A stretch of 64,000 nucleotides of DNA, from the NCBI GenBank assembly GCA_045586905.1, contig JAZNBF010000014.1:19482-83481 (forward strand), given 5' to 3'. Of this stretch, positions 6,936 to 14,732 are shown one piece after another; position 1 is the stretch's first letter; each line of letters begins with the position of its first letter. The position numbers were made by a program, and so were the translations under genes. Origin of the DNA: RGIG1828 sp045586905 (GTDB taxonomy: Bacteria > Bacillota > Clostridia > UMGS1810). The notes below the pieces were generated by a model that was not told the origin of the DNA, ran no database searches, and was given only the letters and a program-made list of their open reading frames with translations.

Positions 6936-9900
6936 TTATTCAACTATTGCACGGCTTACAACCACTTTGTTTGAGCCGGCTATAATTTCATATGTGTTAC
7001 CGTCATCCTTTCTGGAAACCGTAATCTCTTTGCCCTGAACTGTCAAGGTGTAGGTGTCGGTATTTTTGCGTTCTACTCTTATTGTTTTACCTTTGATGGT
7101 TACCTCGTAGGTGTCTTGATCAATCTGAGTAATTCTGTCGATGCTGTCTAAGCCATCAAACTTGTTGACAATAAGATTGTAGCCTCTGCCAATGAGATTG
7201 AATGCTTCGTCGGTTGTGATGTTGATTGATTCGAATGCTTTGTTTACGCCTTTGCGAAGTTTTGCATAGTCATCGGAAGCATAATCCCTGTTGAATGAGC
7301 TTTGTTCGTACCAATCGAGGATTTTGTCTACTTTATCACCGAATTTTTCTTTAATCTTTTTCTCAACTGCTTTTACAATGTTATTGTCAAGCTTGTCGGG
7401 GAGAGCGCCTGTGTCGGCATAGTCACCAACCATATCGGCAATGATATTTGCATATTTCACAAAGAGGTCTTCGTAGTCGAGAACAAGCTGGTCAAACTCG
7501 TCTTTCGAAAGCTCTTCCGTGTACCATTTCATTGCATCATCGCCAACAAGTGCTATTGCAACGAGGAGATTGTAGTAATCGGTGTAATCTTTGATTGCAT
7601 AGCCTGTGCCAACACCTGTGTTTGTGTCGAAAACACATTCAACACTTGTGAGACGGACAAGCTCTCTGAGGTACTGATTTTCTCTGTAATAATAGTTGCG
7701 TGTAGCTTTTTCGTCCAGAAGTTCTGCAAAACGATCACGGAATACTGCATATACATCGTCCACAAGGTTGATGATGAAATTGAGACCTGTGGAAATGTAA
7801 GCTGTTTGACCGTTTGCATTGGCCTGTTTGCCCTCTTCGATGTCTAAGAGGAGCTCATTGTAGGCTCTTGTGTAGATAGCTTCAAGCTTTGCTCTCGGAT
7901 AGATTTTGAAAACTTGACTTGGAACCTTGGCAATGAGATCGTCGAAGGTGTAGTCTTTAACCTGCATTTCAAATGCTGTAAGAATGAAGCTGTTGTCTGA
8001 TGCGATTTCAAATTCATCATCGCTTACAAGCTGATGTATCATAGTGTCGAGTACATCACGATATCTTGACTCAATGATTTCATCGATGATATCGTCGAGC
8101 TGATCTGTTTCTCTGAGATGCTCTATTGCATGATCAACATATTCTTCAAAATCGGAAAGGTCGCCTTTGTCAACAAAATAGTCAACAGCTTCGTTAATTA
8201 TTGCTTCACGCTTGTCGGCATCATTATCGAAGAGATAGAGAACAAGCTCAATGATAAACTGTTTGGTGTTTAAACTGTCAATGTTTGCAGGACAATAGCC
8301 AAATTCATCTTCAACTATTTCTTCGATATTGTCGTTGATGTAGTCTTCGATATGACCGTCGATTTCTTCCTCTGTCATACCAAAAGCAAGAAGTTCAGCT
8401 TTTATCTCATCATATGTCATAGGATCAAGAACTGCTTTTGCATACTGAACAATAAAGTCCATAGCATTTTCTTCGATTGGATCCGTAAACACAATGCCTG
8501 AATATTCTGCGATATATTCATTACGCTTTGTGGTGCTTGTTCTGATTTCATCTTCTACATCAGCTAAAATATGATGTTCAATTTCAGCAAAGAGGCTGTT
8601 CATGTCGGTGTAGCCAAGTTCGTGGGCAAGGTTATCATCGATTGTAACAGATGAGTTTACCTTGTGCTTTACAACATCAATTACAAGGTCGAATGCATTT
8701 TGAGGAACAGCTGCATAGTTTGCATAGGTTATGCCTGCATGCTCTGCAATCTGTTCTACAAGGAATGTGTCGGCCGGATCTGCAACTCTTTCTTTGGCAT
8801 CTTCCAGTGCATATTCTTTTGCTTTTCCGAGAATATCGATAGCTGTGTAGCCGAGTTTTTCCAAAGCATATTCGGAATCATTTTCAAAATAGATTTCTAC
8901 AAAGCGTGCCATAAGCTCTCTCGGAGTAGATGGCAGGTCATCTGCTTTTTCGAATTCATCAAATGATGCTGCTTTTACATATGCATCAACCTTTGCCGCA
9001 TCATCTAAGGATGCACTGAAGTTTGCAAAGAAGTTATCTATTTCACTTTGTGTCATAGAGGAGAAATCTTCGCCTGTCATAAGCTCAAGTTCTTCATAGT
9101 CGCCGCTTGTCTGTGCATCTGATACAACCTTTGTGAGAATCATTTTGAAGAGGTCGAGAGATGTGGCGGTGTCGGGAACTGATGACTGACCGATAAATTC
9201 CTGCAAAACATCGCCATATGCTGATTTTGACGTGTCTCTGATGTCTGTTGCTATGATATCACCAAGCTCGTCGACAGCGGCATCGAGCATTGCTGCGCTG
9301 TCTACATAGCCTGCAAAATCAGCGAGTTCTTCATATGACATTGTTTGGATAGAATTGTCGATAAAATCGATGATTATAGAAACGGTTGAAGCAGGTTTAA
9401 CTTCTGCGTAGGTATAGCCTGAGAAGTCGGTTGTGGAAACAACATGATTGAAGAAATCGGGATTGTCAAGATCGTCGACGAGAACTGTCAGGATATCATC
9501 CTTGCGGGCGTCAAACAGAGCCTGCAAATCGGCATATCCAAGTTCTACTGCGATTTCATCAGGTGTCATTGCTTCAAAATGAGACTTAACAACATCGACA
9601 ATCAAATCGGTTGTAGAAAGTCCGGATGATGGCTTCTGTATATCTTCGAACGGTGTGCCACGGAAATTATAGTGAACAACATCATCGAAGAAACCATCAG
9701 AAGACACCAGATTGTCGGTAATGTATTTTACAAGACGCTTTTTAACATTTGCTTTGAATGTGGGGTCCGTGTTAATGAGGTCTTTGGTCCATTTGATGAT
9801 GGTGGGTGTAGCTGCGGAGGTAAGATCTTCATCTGTTACCGTTACATTGTAGCCTATAAAATCTGCAAATGCTGTCTTGATAAGGTCAGGATCGTCAAGA

Positions 9901-12653
9901 CTTGTTTCGCATATATCTCTTATCATATCGAGCGCAGTGGCATCGGAGGAGATTGCTCTGTCTATTGCTTCTTTAAAGAGGCTCTTGATTTCGGAAACAT
10001 CGTCAGGATTTGAAGAATTTGCCATTCTTTCAAAATATTCGAAGATGGCGTCTTTGAGTTCATCATTGTCGCTGAGTGATTCTTTTGCGTTGTCTACAAT
10101 GTATTCTTCAAGCTCTTCCTTGCCGATGATATCGGCAAATCTTACGAAAACTTCAAAAGGAAGAATGTTGTTGTTTGCATCTATTATGCCTTTTTCGCGA
10201 AGCTTTGAAAGTGCCTTGTTTCCACCTTTCTCTATCTGCTCCTGGAGACTTTGCTGAAGAGGTGTGGTGCTTGCGGAGAATGAATCCCAAATGAAGTTTT
10301 TGAAGGTATCCATTGCTCTTGTTCCTGTAACGGTTCTGTTTCCGGAACCGTCAACAGTGACAACAGTAGGCTCGTAATATCTTGCAAAGGTAAATCCTGT
10401 GCCGATCTTATCGACATAGGCATATATGCTGAGCTGAGGAGATCTTTCTTCAACTGTGAGTACGCCCGAAGAATCTACGATTGTGTCAGTAACCAAAGTG
10501 GTTGAAGTGAATTTTTCCCATTTGTTTGTTTCGGGATTGTAGTACCAGCCAAATTTCACTTTGTGTGTATATTCATTACCTACATATACGGGTGACACAC
10601 TTGCAGTCTCCCTGTAACCTTCCTGCTCATAGAGTAAAAGGCCATCAAACACACTCTGGGGAACAGATGTGTTTTCGGGGACTATGTGTTCTCCCACCTG
10701 ACTTCCCAAAGACATGAAGCGTACTGTGTAAAGTGGTGTTGTTTGCCATACAGCAGTAAATACCCAACCACCCTGTGGATCATAATCTATGATGGTGACA
10801 TCCTCGCCACCGTTATAAAGATGGCCATTGCAGCTCCATCCAAGGAATACATCGTATCCGTTTTCCACCTTGTCGGACTCCGGAAGAGTTATGGTTGAAC
10901 CATAGGGAGTGGTAGCTACCGGAGGAGTATATCCGAGGATAAATGAACCACCATTTGAGAAGTTATATGAAATGTTTATGGAATTTCTTGTATAGTACAA
11001 TTTGAGAACAAGAGCATTGCCAGCCAAAACAGTGCCGCTTGATTTGCTCAAATCAGGATCGGGATTGTAGGTGAAACCTGTAAAATAAGGAGGAACAACG
11101 CTGACGGAATCACCTATGTTTTTACCACTTATTGTTGCAGAAGATGTACATACATAATCTGAAGCATCAGATGGCACACCACCTATTCTGAGCTGATAAT
11201 ACTCTATTGTGTAGTCAGCGGGGATAGCGGTTTTGTTGTAATAAAGCTTGAGAACGAGTGTTCCGTTTTTATTTACAACACCTGTTTTTACCTGAGATGC
11301 GTGAGAACCGTTATAGTAATAGCCATCTATATCTGTGGTAAGAGGTGCTGCTTCAACGGTTGCATTGAGAACATCTTTTTTAGTTTGTGTTTTTGAAGAG
11401 TCTCTAAGATACTCCACAGGATTTGCACCGTTTTGGAAATAGTGTTCAATCTTGTATGTATACACTGCAACGAAATCATTTGATGAGTTTACGGTTATTG
11501 TGTCACCGGGATTTTTTATTGCACCATATCTGTCACGCCATCCTGCAAAGCCGGGATAGTTTGTCATATTGGGAGTGGGAAGAGTATAGGTGTTGCCTTT
11601 TTTTACTTTATCTGACTTAGACACACCTGCACCCGAAACATTTATAAGATAAGTTACAGGAGATGATGATGAAGAACTGCCGCCTGTGGAAATGCTGTAA
11701 TTATCGCCTTTGTATGTTGCCTGTGTAATTTCCTTTATATTTTTAAAAACATCTTCCGATTTGTAGTTGTCAAAATGAACTACACCGTTGACGTCTTTAA
11801 CTACGATGTTTTCGCCCACTGTTGTATTTACAAGTCTTACTGAATCTTCACCGCCTCGGCAAAGAATGCGGCCTTTTACAGTAACATTTTCAAATACAAC
11901 GGAGCCAAAGCCCACACCATCACCTATGATGAGGTCGCCCTCTATTGTTACATCGCGGAGTATTACACCTGATGCACGGATAATGACTGAGTCAAGACCT
12001 GCTTTGGTGTATGTCCCTGAGCTGACATAGTAGGTTTTGATGATGTTGTGCATAAGCTGAGCAAATTCCTCACGGGTTATGTATGAGTGAGGGTTGAGAT
12101 TGGCATTTTCATCACCGTTTATGTAGCCCTTTTGAGAAAGAATTGCAGCATAAGGCTTTGCCCAGGAGGAGATTGCTCCCGAGTCGGGATGAGCCGAAAG
12201 AGCAGAATAGTCGGAAGTTTCTAAAACAAGTGCTCTGGCAATAACTGCAAAAACTTCTTCTCTTGTGATGGGATCGTTTGGTCGCATTGTGCCTGTGCCA
12301 TCACCCTGGAAAGTCTGCATGTTTACAGCTTTGGCAATTTCAGTATAGAACCAGTCTTTTGGTGATACATCACTAAAAGATGAGATATCGGCCATTTTCG
12401 TGGCACCAAATGCACGGTTGATAACCGTTGCCAGTTCGGCACGTGTAAGATTGCCGGTTGGTTCGATAGTGGTGGTGGTTCGGCCTCTAAGAAGCCCGTT
12501 TGCCACAGCCGCTCTCATAGCTTCAGCTGACCATCCGGTAGGGAAATCGGTAAAGCCTGAAGTGTTGGCTGCAAACGCTTGCAAACACGTTGGCAAAACC
12601 ATGGTAAAGCTCAGAATAATTGCAAGAGCTTTTTTTATAAAACTTTTTTTCAT
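6936..12653 (-). CDS. Giant SLH-domain surface protein, 1905 residues
   Basis: A secreted, wall-bound protein. A signal peptide (about 1-28) is followed by three SLH repeats (about 34-210; FTDFPTGWSAEAMRAAVANGLL, FSDVSPKDWFYTEIAKAV, ISSWAKPYAAILSQKG). Then comes a short parallel-beta-helix-like rung region (VIIRASGVILRDVTIEGDL), a Ser linker, and about 330 residues of MucBP/InlB-B-like beta repeats (YTIEYYQL, LKLYYTRN, FLGWSCNG, FTAVWQ). From about residue 810 the protein is acidic and helical, with at least six diverged ~100-residue repeats around DLIVDVVK...ELGYTD. It ends in three short beta-hairpin repeats (TYEVTIKGKTIRVERK and variants). ATG 12653 has GGGAGGA. The upstream gene ends 27 bases before, so they are cotranscribed. 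No enzyme motif seen; probably an adhesin or S-layer component. Confidence 0.88.
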   Translation of the reverse strand: MKKSFIKKALAIILSFTMVLPTCLQAFAANTSGFTDFPTGWSAEAMRAAVANGLLRGRTTTTIEPTGNLTRAELATVINRAFGATKMADISSFSDVSPKDWFYTEIAKAVNMQTFQGDGTGTMRPNDPITREEVFAVIARALVLETSDYSALSAHPDSGAISSWAKPYAAILSQKGYINGDENANLNPHSYITREEFAQLMHNIIKTYYVSSGTYTKAGLDSVIIRASGVILRDVTIEGDLIIGDGVGFGSVVFENVTVKGRILCRGGEDSVRLVNTTVGENIVVKDVNGVVHFDNYKSEDVFKNIKEITQATYKGDNYSISTGGSSSSSSPVTYLINVSGAGVSKSDKVKKGNTYTLPTPNMTNYPGFAGWRDRYGAIKNPGDTITVNSSNDFVAVYTYKIEHYFQNGANPVEYLRDSSKTQTKKDVLNATVEAAPLTTDIDGYYYNGSHASQVKTGVVNKNGTLVLKLYYNKTAIPADYTIEYYQLRIGGVPSDASDYVCTSSATISGKNIGDSVSVVPPYFTGFTYNPDPDLSKSSGTVLAGNALVLKLYYTRNSINISYNFSNGGSFILGYTPPVATTPYGSTITLPESDKVENGYDVFLGWSCNGHLYNGGEDVTIIDYDPQGGWVFTAVWQTTPLYTVRFMSLGSQVGEHIVPENTSVPQSVFDGLLLYEQEGYRETASVSPVYVGNEYTHKVKFGWYYNPETNKWEKFTSTTLVTDTIVDSSGVLTVEERSPQLSIYAYVDKIGTGFTFARYYEPTVVTVDGSGNRTVTGTRAMDTFKNFIWDSFSASTTPLQQSLQEQIEKGGNKALSKLREKGIIDANNNILPFEVFVRFADIIGKEELEEYIVDNAKESLSDNDELKDAIFEYFERMANSSNPDDVSEIKSLFKEAIDRAISSDATALDMIRDICETSLDDPDLIKTAFADFIGYNVTVTDEDLTSAATPTIIKWTKDLINTDPTFKANVKKRLVKYITDNLVSSDGFFDDVVHYNFRGTPFEDIQKPSSGLSTTDLIVDVVKSHFEAMTPDEIAVELGYADLQALFDARKDDILTVLVDDLDNPDFFNHVVSTTDFSGYTYAEVKPASTVSIIIDFIDNSIQTMSYEELADFAGYVDSAAMLDAAVDELGDIIATDIRDTSKSAYGDVLQEFIGQSSVPDTATSLDLFKMILTKVVSDAQTSGDYEELELMTGEDFSSMTQSEIDNFFANFSASLDDAAKVDAYVKAASFDEFEKADDLPSTPRELMARFVEIYFENDSEYALEKLGYTAIDILGKAKEYALEDAKERVADPADTFLVEQIAEHAGITYANYAAVPQNAFDLVIDVVKHKVNSSVTIDDNLAHELGYTDMNSLFAEIEHHILADVEDEIRTSTTKRNEYIAEYSGIVFTDPIEENAMDFIVQYAKAVLDPMTYDEIKAELLAFGMTEEEIDGHIEDYINDNIEEIVEDEFGYCPANIDSLNTKQFIIELVLYLFDNDADKREAIINEAVDYFVDKGDLSDFEEYVDHAIEHLRETDQLDDIIDEIIESRYRDVLDTMIHQLVSDDEFEIASDNSFILTAFEMQVKDYTFDDLIAKVPSQVFKIYPRAKLEAIYTRAYNELLLDIEEGKQANANGQTAYISTGLNFIINLVDDVYAVFRDRFAELLDEKATRNYYYRENQYLRELVRLTSVECVFDTNTGVGTGYAIKDYTDYYNLLVAIALVGDDAMKWYTEELSKDEFDQLVLDYEDLFVKYANIIADMVGDYADTGALPDKLDNNIVKAVEKKIKEKFGDKVDKILDWYEQSSFNRDYASDDYAKLRKGVNKAFESINITTDEAFNLIGRGYNLIVNKFDGLDSIDRITQIDQDTYEVTIKGKTIRVERKNTDTYTLTVQGKEITVSRKDDGNTYEIIAGSNKVVVSRAIVE

Positions 12654-12680
12654 TGTACTTCCTCCCAGTGCTATATTTGA

Positions 12681-13511
12681 TTAGGTTATTAAACTTAGGT
12701 AGTGTGCTTTTTTGAGACTTTTTTCGTTTTGATACGAGGAGCGGATCTGATCGACAAGTCCCGTGCTTTCTCCTGCATCTTTCAAAAGACCTGTCAGTTT
12801 GGAAAGTAATTTGTCAATCTGATCATCACAGTCTCTCTCTAAAGCTGCTGCTTTTGGATATACCTCGGCAAGCAAAGACTTTTTCTTTGCGGACCTTTGT
12901 TCTTTTGTCATATTACGCCACAATGCCTTATACTCTGAAAAGGCCTGATTATATATGACATCAAGCTGACCGACAAAGTTGGCTTTTATAACATAAACCT
13001 GAGCTATGCATGCCGATATTTCACTGCTGTTGTCAGGTTTGGAGCTATCTTCTTCTGAATCGCCTTTGTTTGTTGTTTCTTCGGATTGTGTCGCGTTCTG
13101 GTTTGACGCAGCTTCCTGCTTTAGTTGGTTTGCGGTTTCGGCATCTACCTTTTCACCGCTTTCGACAATTGTTATATTTTTGTCTTCACCAAGCTCAAGC
13201 TCTGTACCGAACATTTTTTCAATTGTTGTTTGTTCGGTTATAAGGCTCACGAGTTCGCTATCGTCGATCACACCTTTTTTGTGAAGTTCTTCTTCAAGCG
13301 GTTTTGACGGTCTGACGTTGTATTTCGAATTTTCCTCAAGATAGGTTCCTACCTCTTCGGAATTTTCACTCATGAGAGCATCGATGTCGGAGTCGGAATA
13401 TTTAACCCAGTAATACAGTGCCTTTATGTTTCCAAACTGCCACCAGACAAGGCAGGCACAAAGGGAAAATATAACGATAATTGATATTAAAATTTTATGT
13501 GTTTTTTTCAT
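12681..13511 (-). CDS. Membrane-anchored extracytoplasmic protein of unknown function
   Basis: I do not recognise this family. The N-terminus MKKTHKILISIIVIFSLCAC is a signal anchor or a weak lipoprotein signal (LCAC). The remaining ~250 residues are hydrophilic, with an acidic low-complexity stretch (NKGDSEEDSSKPDNSSE, near the middle) and a helical C-terminal domain (ECISACIAQVYVIKANFVGQ-like region onward). It is the first gene of the element operon and precedes the giant SLH gene by 27 bases, so it may help export or anchor it. An ATG at 13532 would add seven residues, but GGTGAT fits ATG at 13511 better. Confidence 0.7.
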   Translation of the reverse strand: MKKTHKILISIIVIFSLCACLVWWQFGNIKALYYWVKYSDSDIDALMSENSEEVGTYLEENSKYNVRPSKPLEEELHKKGVIDDSELVSLITEQTTIEKMFGTELELGEDKNITIVESGEKVDAETANQLKQEAASNQNATQSEETTNKGDSEEDSSKPDNSSEISACIAQVYVIKANFVGQLDVIYNQAFSEYKALWRNMTKEQRSAKKKSLLAEVYPKAAALERDCDDQIDKLLSKLTGLLKDAGESTGLVDQIRSSYQNEKSLKKAHYLSLIT

Positions 13512-13532
13512 TTCTAAGCAATCACCACACAT

Positions 13533-13610
13533 ATGTTTTTATACTTATGGGCACAATAACCCATAATTAAAACTATACATATTACATTCTATACTTTTAT
13601 TCATCTTTTG
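13533..13610 (-). promoter_or_regulatory. Probable promoter region of the element's surface-protein operon
   Basis: Non-coding, AT-rich. On the minus strand TTATGG and TATAAA are 17 bases apart upstream of the first operon gene, a weak match to a vegetative promoter. No terminator and no convincing sporulation-sigma site is seen. Confidence 0.35.
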
Positions 13611-14129
13611 TCAAGTGAAACCGAAGATTTTAGCATGCCAAAAAAAGACAAATATTGCACAGGTGGCACAAACATCTGTTTGTGCCACAGGAAGATTGTT
13701 TTTCTGCCAGAGCTGAATGTCGGCTGCTTCTTCTTTATATTTGGAACTGAAGGTTTTTGCATTGCCTTCTGAACCGAAAAGAATAACCTTTTTGTCATAG
13801 CTTGCAATACCCTCTACCTGAGTAGGTCTGCCAAGACCTGTGAAGACATCAAGTGTTATGCGAATGAAAATTTTGAGATCGACGCTATAATAGCCTCTGT
13901 TGAATGCCACAGGCTCAACATCGGAATAGATCCATATGATTTCTGCTTTCCGGCATCTTACGCTTGTTGACCTGTCTAAAAGGCTCTGCCCACACTCAGT
14001 GAGATATACTCTTAAGTTTTCTATGCATTCTTTATCACGGCACGAGTCATATACTTTTTTGGTCTGTATACATACTTCATTACCACAGTTAGCGTTGTTT
14101 GAGTTACAGGAATTTACCCTATCGCTCAT
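13611..14129 (-). CDS. 5' part of the interrupted conserved gene (N-terminal half)
   Basis: Encodes 151 residues of real gene up to the core (…LPVAQT) and then 21 residues of element-derived tail ending at a stop at 13611. The protein begins MSDRVNSCNSNNANCGNEVC and carries the conserved block VCIQTKKVYDSCRDKECIENLRVYL and a beta-rich region (YYSVDLKIFIRITLDVF, KKVILFGSEGNAK). I recognise this as the N-terminal half of a conserved Clostridia hypothetical protein whose other half (EVVDPICLATRVVD...) is at 4384-4775. GGAGG precedes ATG 14129. The upstream region has a SigK-like promoter. In vegetative DNA the product would be a truncated protein. Confidence 0.85.
   Translation of the reverse strand: MSDRVNSCNSNNANCGNEVCIQTKKVYDSCRDKECIENLRVYLTECGQSLLDRSTSVRCRKAEIIWIYSDVEPVAFNRGYYSVDLKIFIRITLDVFTGLGRPTQVEGIASYDKKVILFGSEGNAKTFSSKYKEEAADIQLWQKNNLPVAQTDVCATCAIFVFFWHAKIFGFT
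13663..13688 (-). other. Left attachment site: perfect 26-base palindrome with the core
   Basis: Twelve-base arms GTGGCACAAACA (13663-13674) and its exact complement (13677-13688) flank a central TC (13675-13676). One arm is gene sequence and the other element sequence. Symmetric arms around a central dinucleotide are what a serine recombinase dimer binds. Three of the four half-sites at the two junctions share CACAAACA. Confidence 0.8.
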
Positions 14130-14182
14130 AATATAACCTCCGATTCAGATTTAAATTTAGGCTTTTTTGCCTAATTTATTAG

Positions 14183-14210
14183 TATAATATGAGCGAAACC
14201 GTTATTTTGT
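14183..14210 (-). promoter_or_regulatory. SigK-like promoter of the interrupted gene
   Basis: On the minus strand AC, 17 bases, then CATATTATA fits the SigK consensus AC-N16/17-CATANNNTA. It lies about 53 bases upstream of the ATG at 14129. The same bases give a TATAAT on the plus strand facing the thioesterase gene, with only a poor -35, so use in either direction is possible. Confidence 0.4.
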
Positions 14211-14258
14211 GATAACGAAGTACTGATTTTGGAAACATGAAAAACCGGAGGCTTAAAG

Positions 14259-14732
14259 ATGAAAAAATCAAAAAGGGTGTCCGAATCTTACACCGAGCAT
14301 GTTCAGATTCTGTCGCAGGCAAGTCTTAACGGATACAAAAGACTTTTTGGTGGAAAGCTTATGGAGTGGATTGACATTGTGGCAGCAGTAGTGGCAAGAA
14401 GGCACTCGGGGTGTAATGTGACAACGGTATCGGTGGATAGTCTCATTTTCAAAAAACCCGCCTATGCCAATGACACCATAACCATCAACGGATTTATTAC
14501 CTATGCAGGAAAAACATCGATGGAAATTTGCGTTAAAACTTATCTTGAAAATCTTGACGGAAGCCGGGAAGAAATCAACACTGCTTTTCTGGTTATGGTG
14601 GCAATTGACGAAAACGAAAAACCTGTGGAGGTGCCCACTCTTATAGCAGAAAGTGAAACCGACAAAGCAAATTTTGAAGCGGCAAAAAGAAGAAGAGAAC
14701 TCAGAAAGCTAAGAGAAAATGAAAATTTTTAA
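14259..14732 (+). CDS. Hotdog-fold acyl-CoA thioesterase
   Basis: A 157-residue single hotdog-domain protein of the cytosolic acyl-CoA hydrolase (BFIT/YciA) type. It shows the N-terminal motif YKRLFGGKLMEWIDIVAAVVARRHSG with the helix that covers the active site, and VTTVSVDSLIFKKPAYANDTITINGFITYAGKTSMEI for the following strands. It probably hydrolyses acyl-CoA esters in the cytoplasm; the chain length is not predictable. GGAGG precedes ATG. It diverges from the interrupted gene and its 3' end overlaps the convergent protease gene by four bases. Confidence 0.88.
   Translation: MKKSKRVSESYTEHVQILSQASLNGYKRLFGGKLMEWIDIVAAVVARRHSGCNVTTVSVDSLIFKKPAYANDTITINGFITYAGKTSMEICVKTYLENLDGSREEINTAFLVMVAIDENEKPVEVPTLIAESETDKANFEAAKRRRELRKLRENENF

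Larger units (their letters stand above)
4766..13684. mobile_element. Skin-like intervening element, about 8.9 kb, interrupting a conserved gene
   Basis: The interval between two in-frame direct core repeats (4766-4775 and 13675-13684; 8,909 bases between equivalent positions). It encodes a serine recombinase at its right attachment end and a three-gene surface-protein operon. No phage structural, replication or conjugation genes are visible. Excision at the core would restore a 278-residue ORF and a circle in which the recombinase gains a new C-terminus. The layout matches developmentally excised elements known in sporulation genes (B. subtilis skin in sigK, SP-beta in spsM). That excision happens here, and when, is inference. 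Confidence 0.8.

Noticed and set aside
7302..7847. A 181-codon plus-strand frame inside the giant SLH gene
   Set aside because: Antisense shadow of a clearly real gene; cysteine-rich, low-complexity translation and no ribosome site.
4758..13684. Prophage or conjugative element
   Set aside because: Apart from the recombinase no phage, replication, mobilisation or conjugation genes are visible.
13601..13807. A 68-codon minus-strand frame (ending …SSVSLDKR) as an independent small gene
   Set aside because: No ribosome site, overlaps the N-terminal gene half in another frame; its last part is best explained as the recombinase's C-terminal extension in the excised circle.
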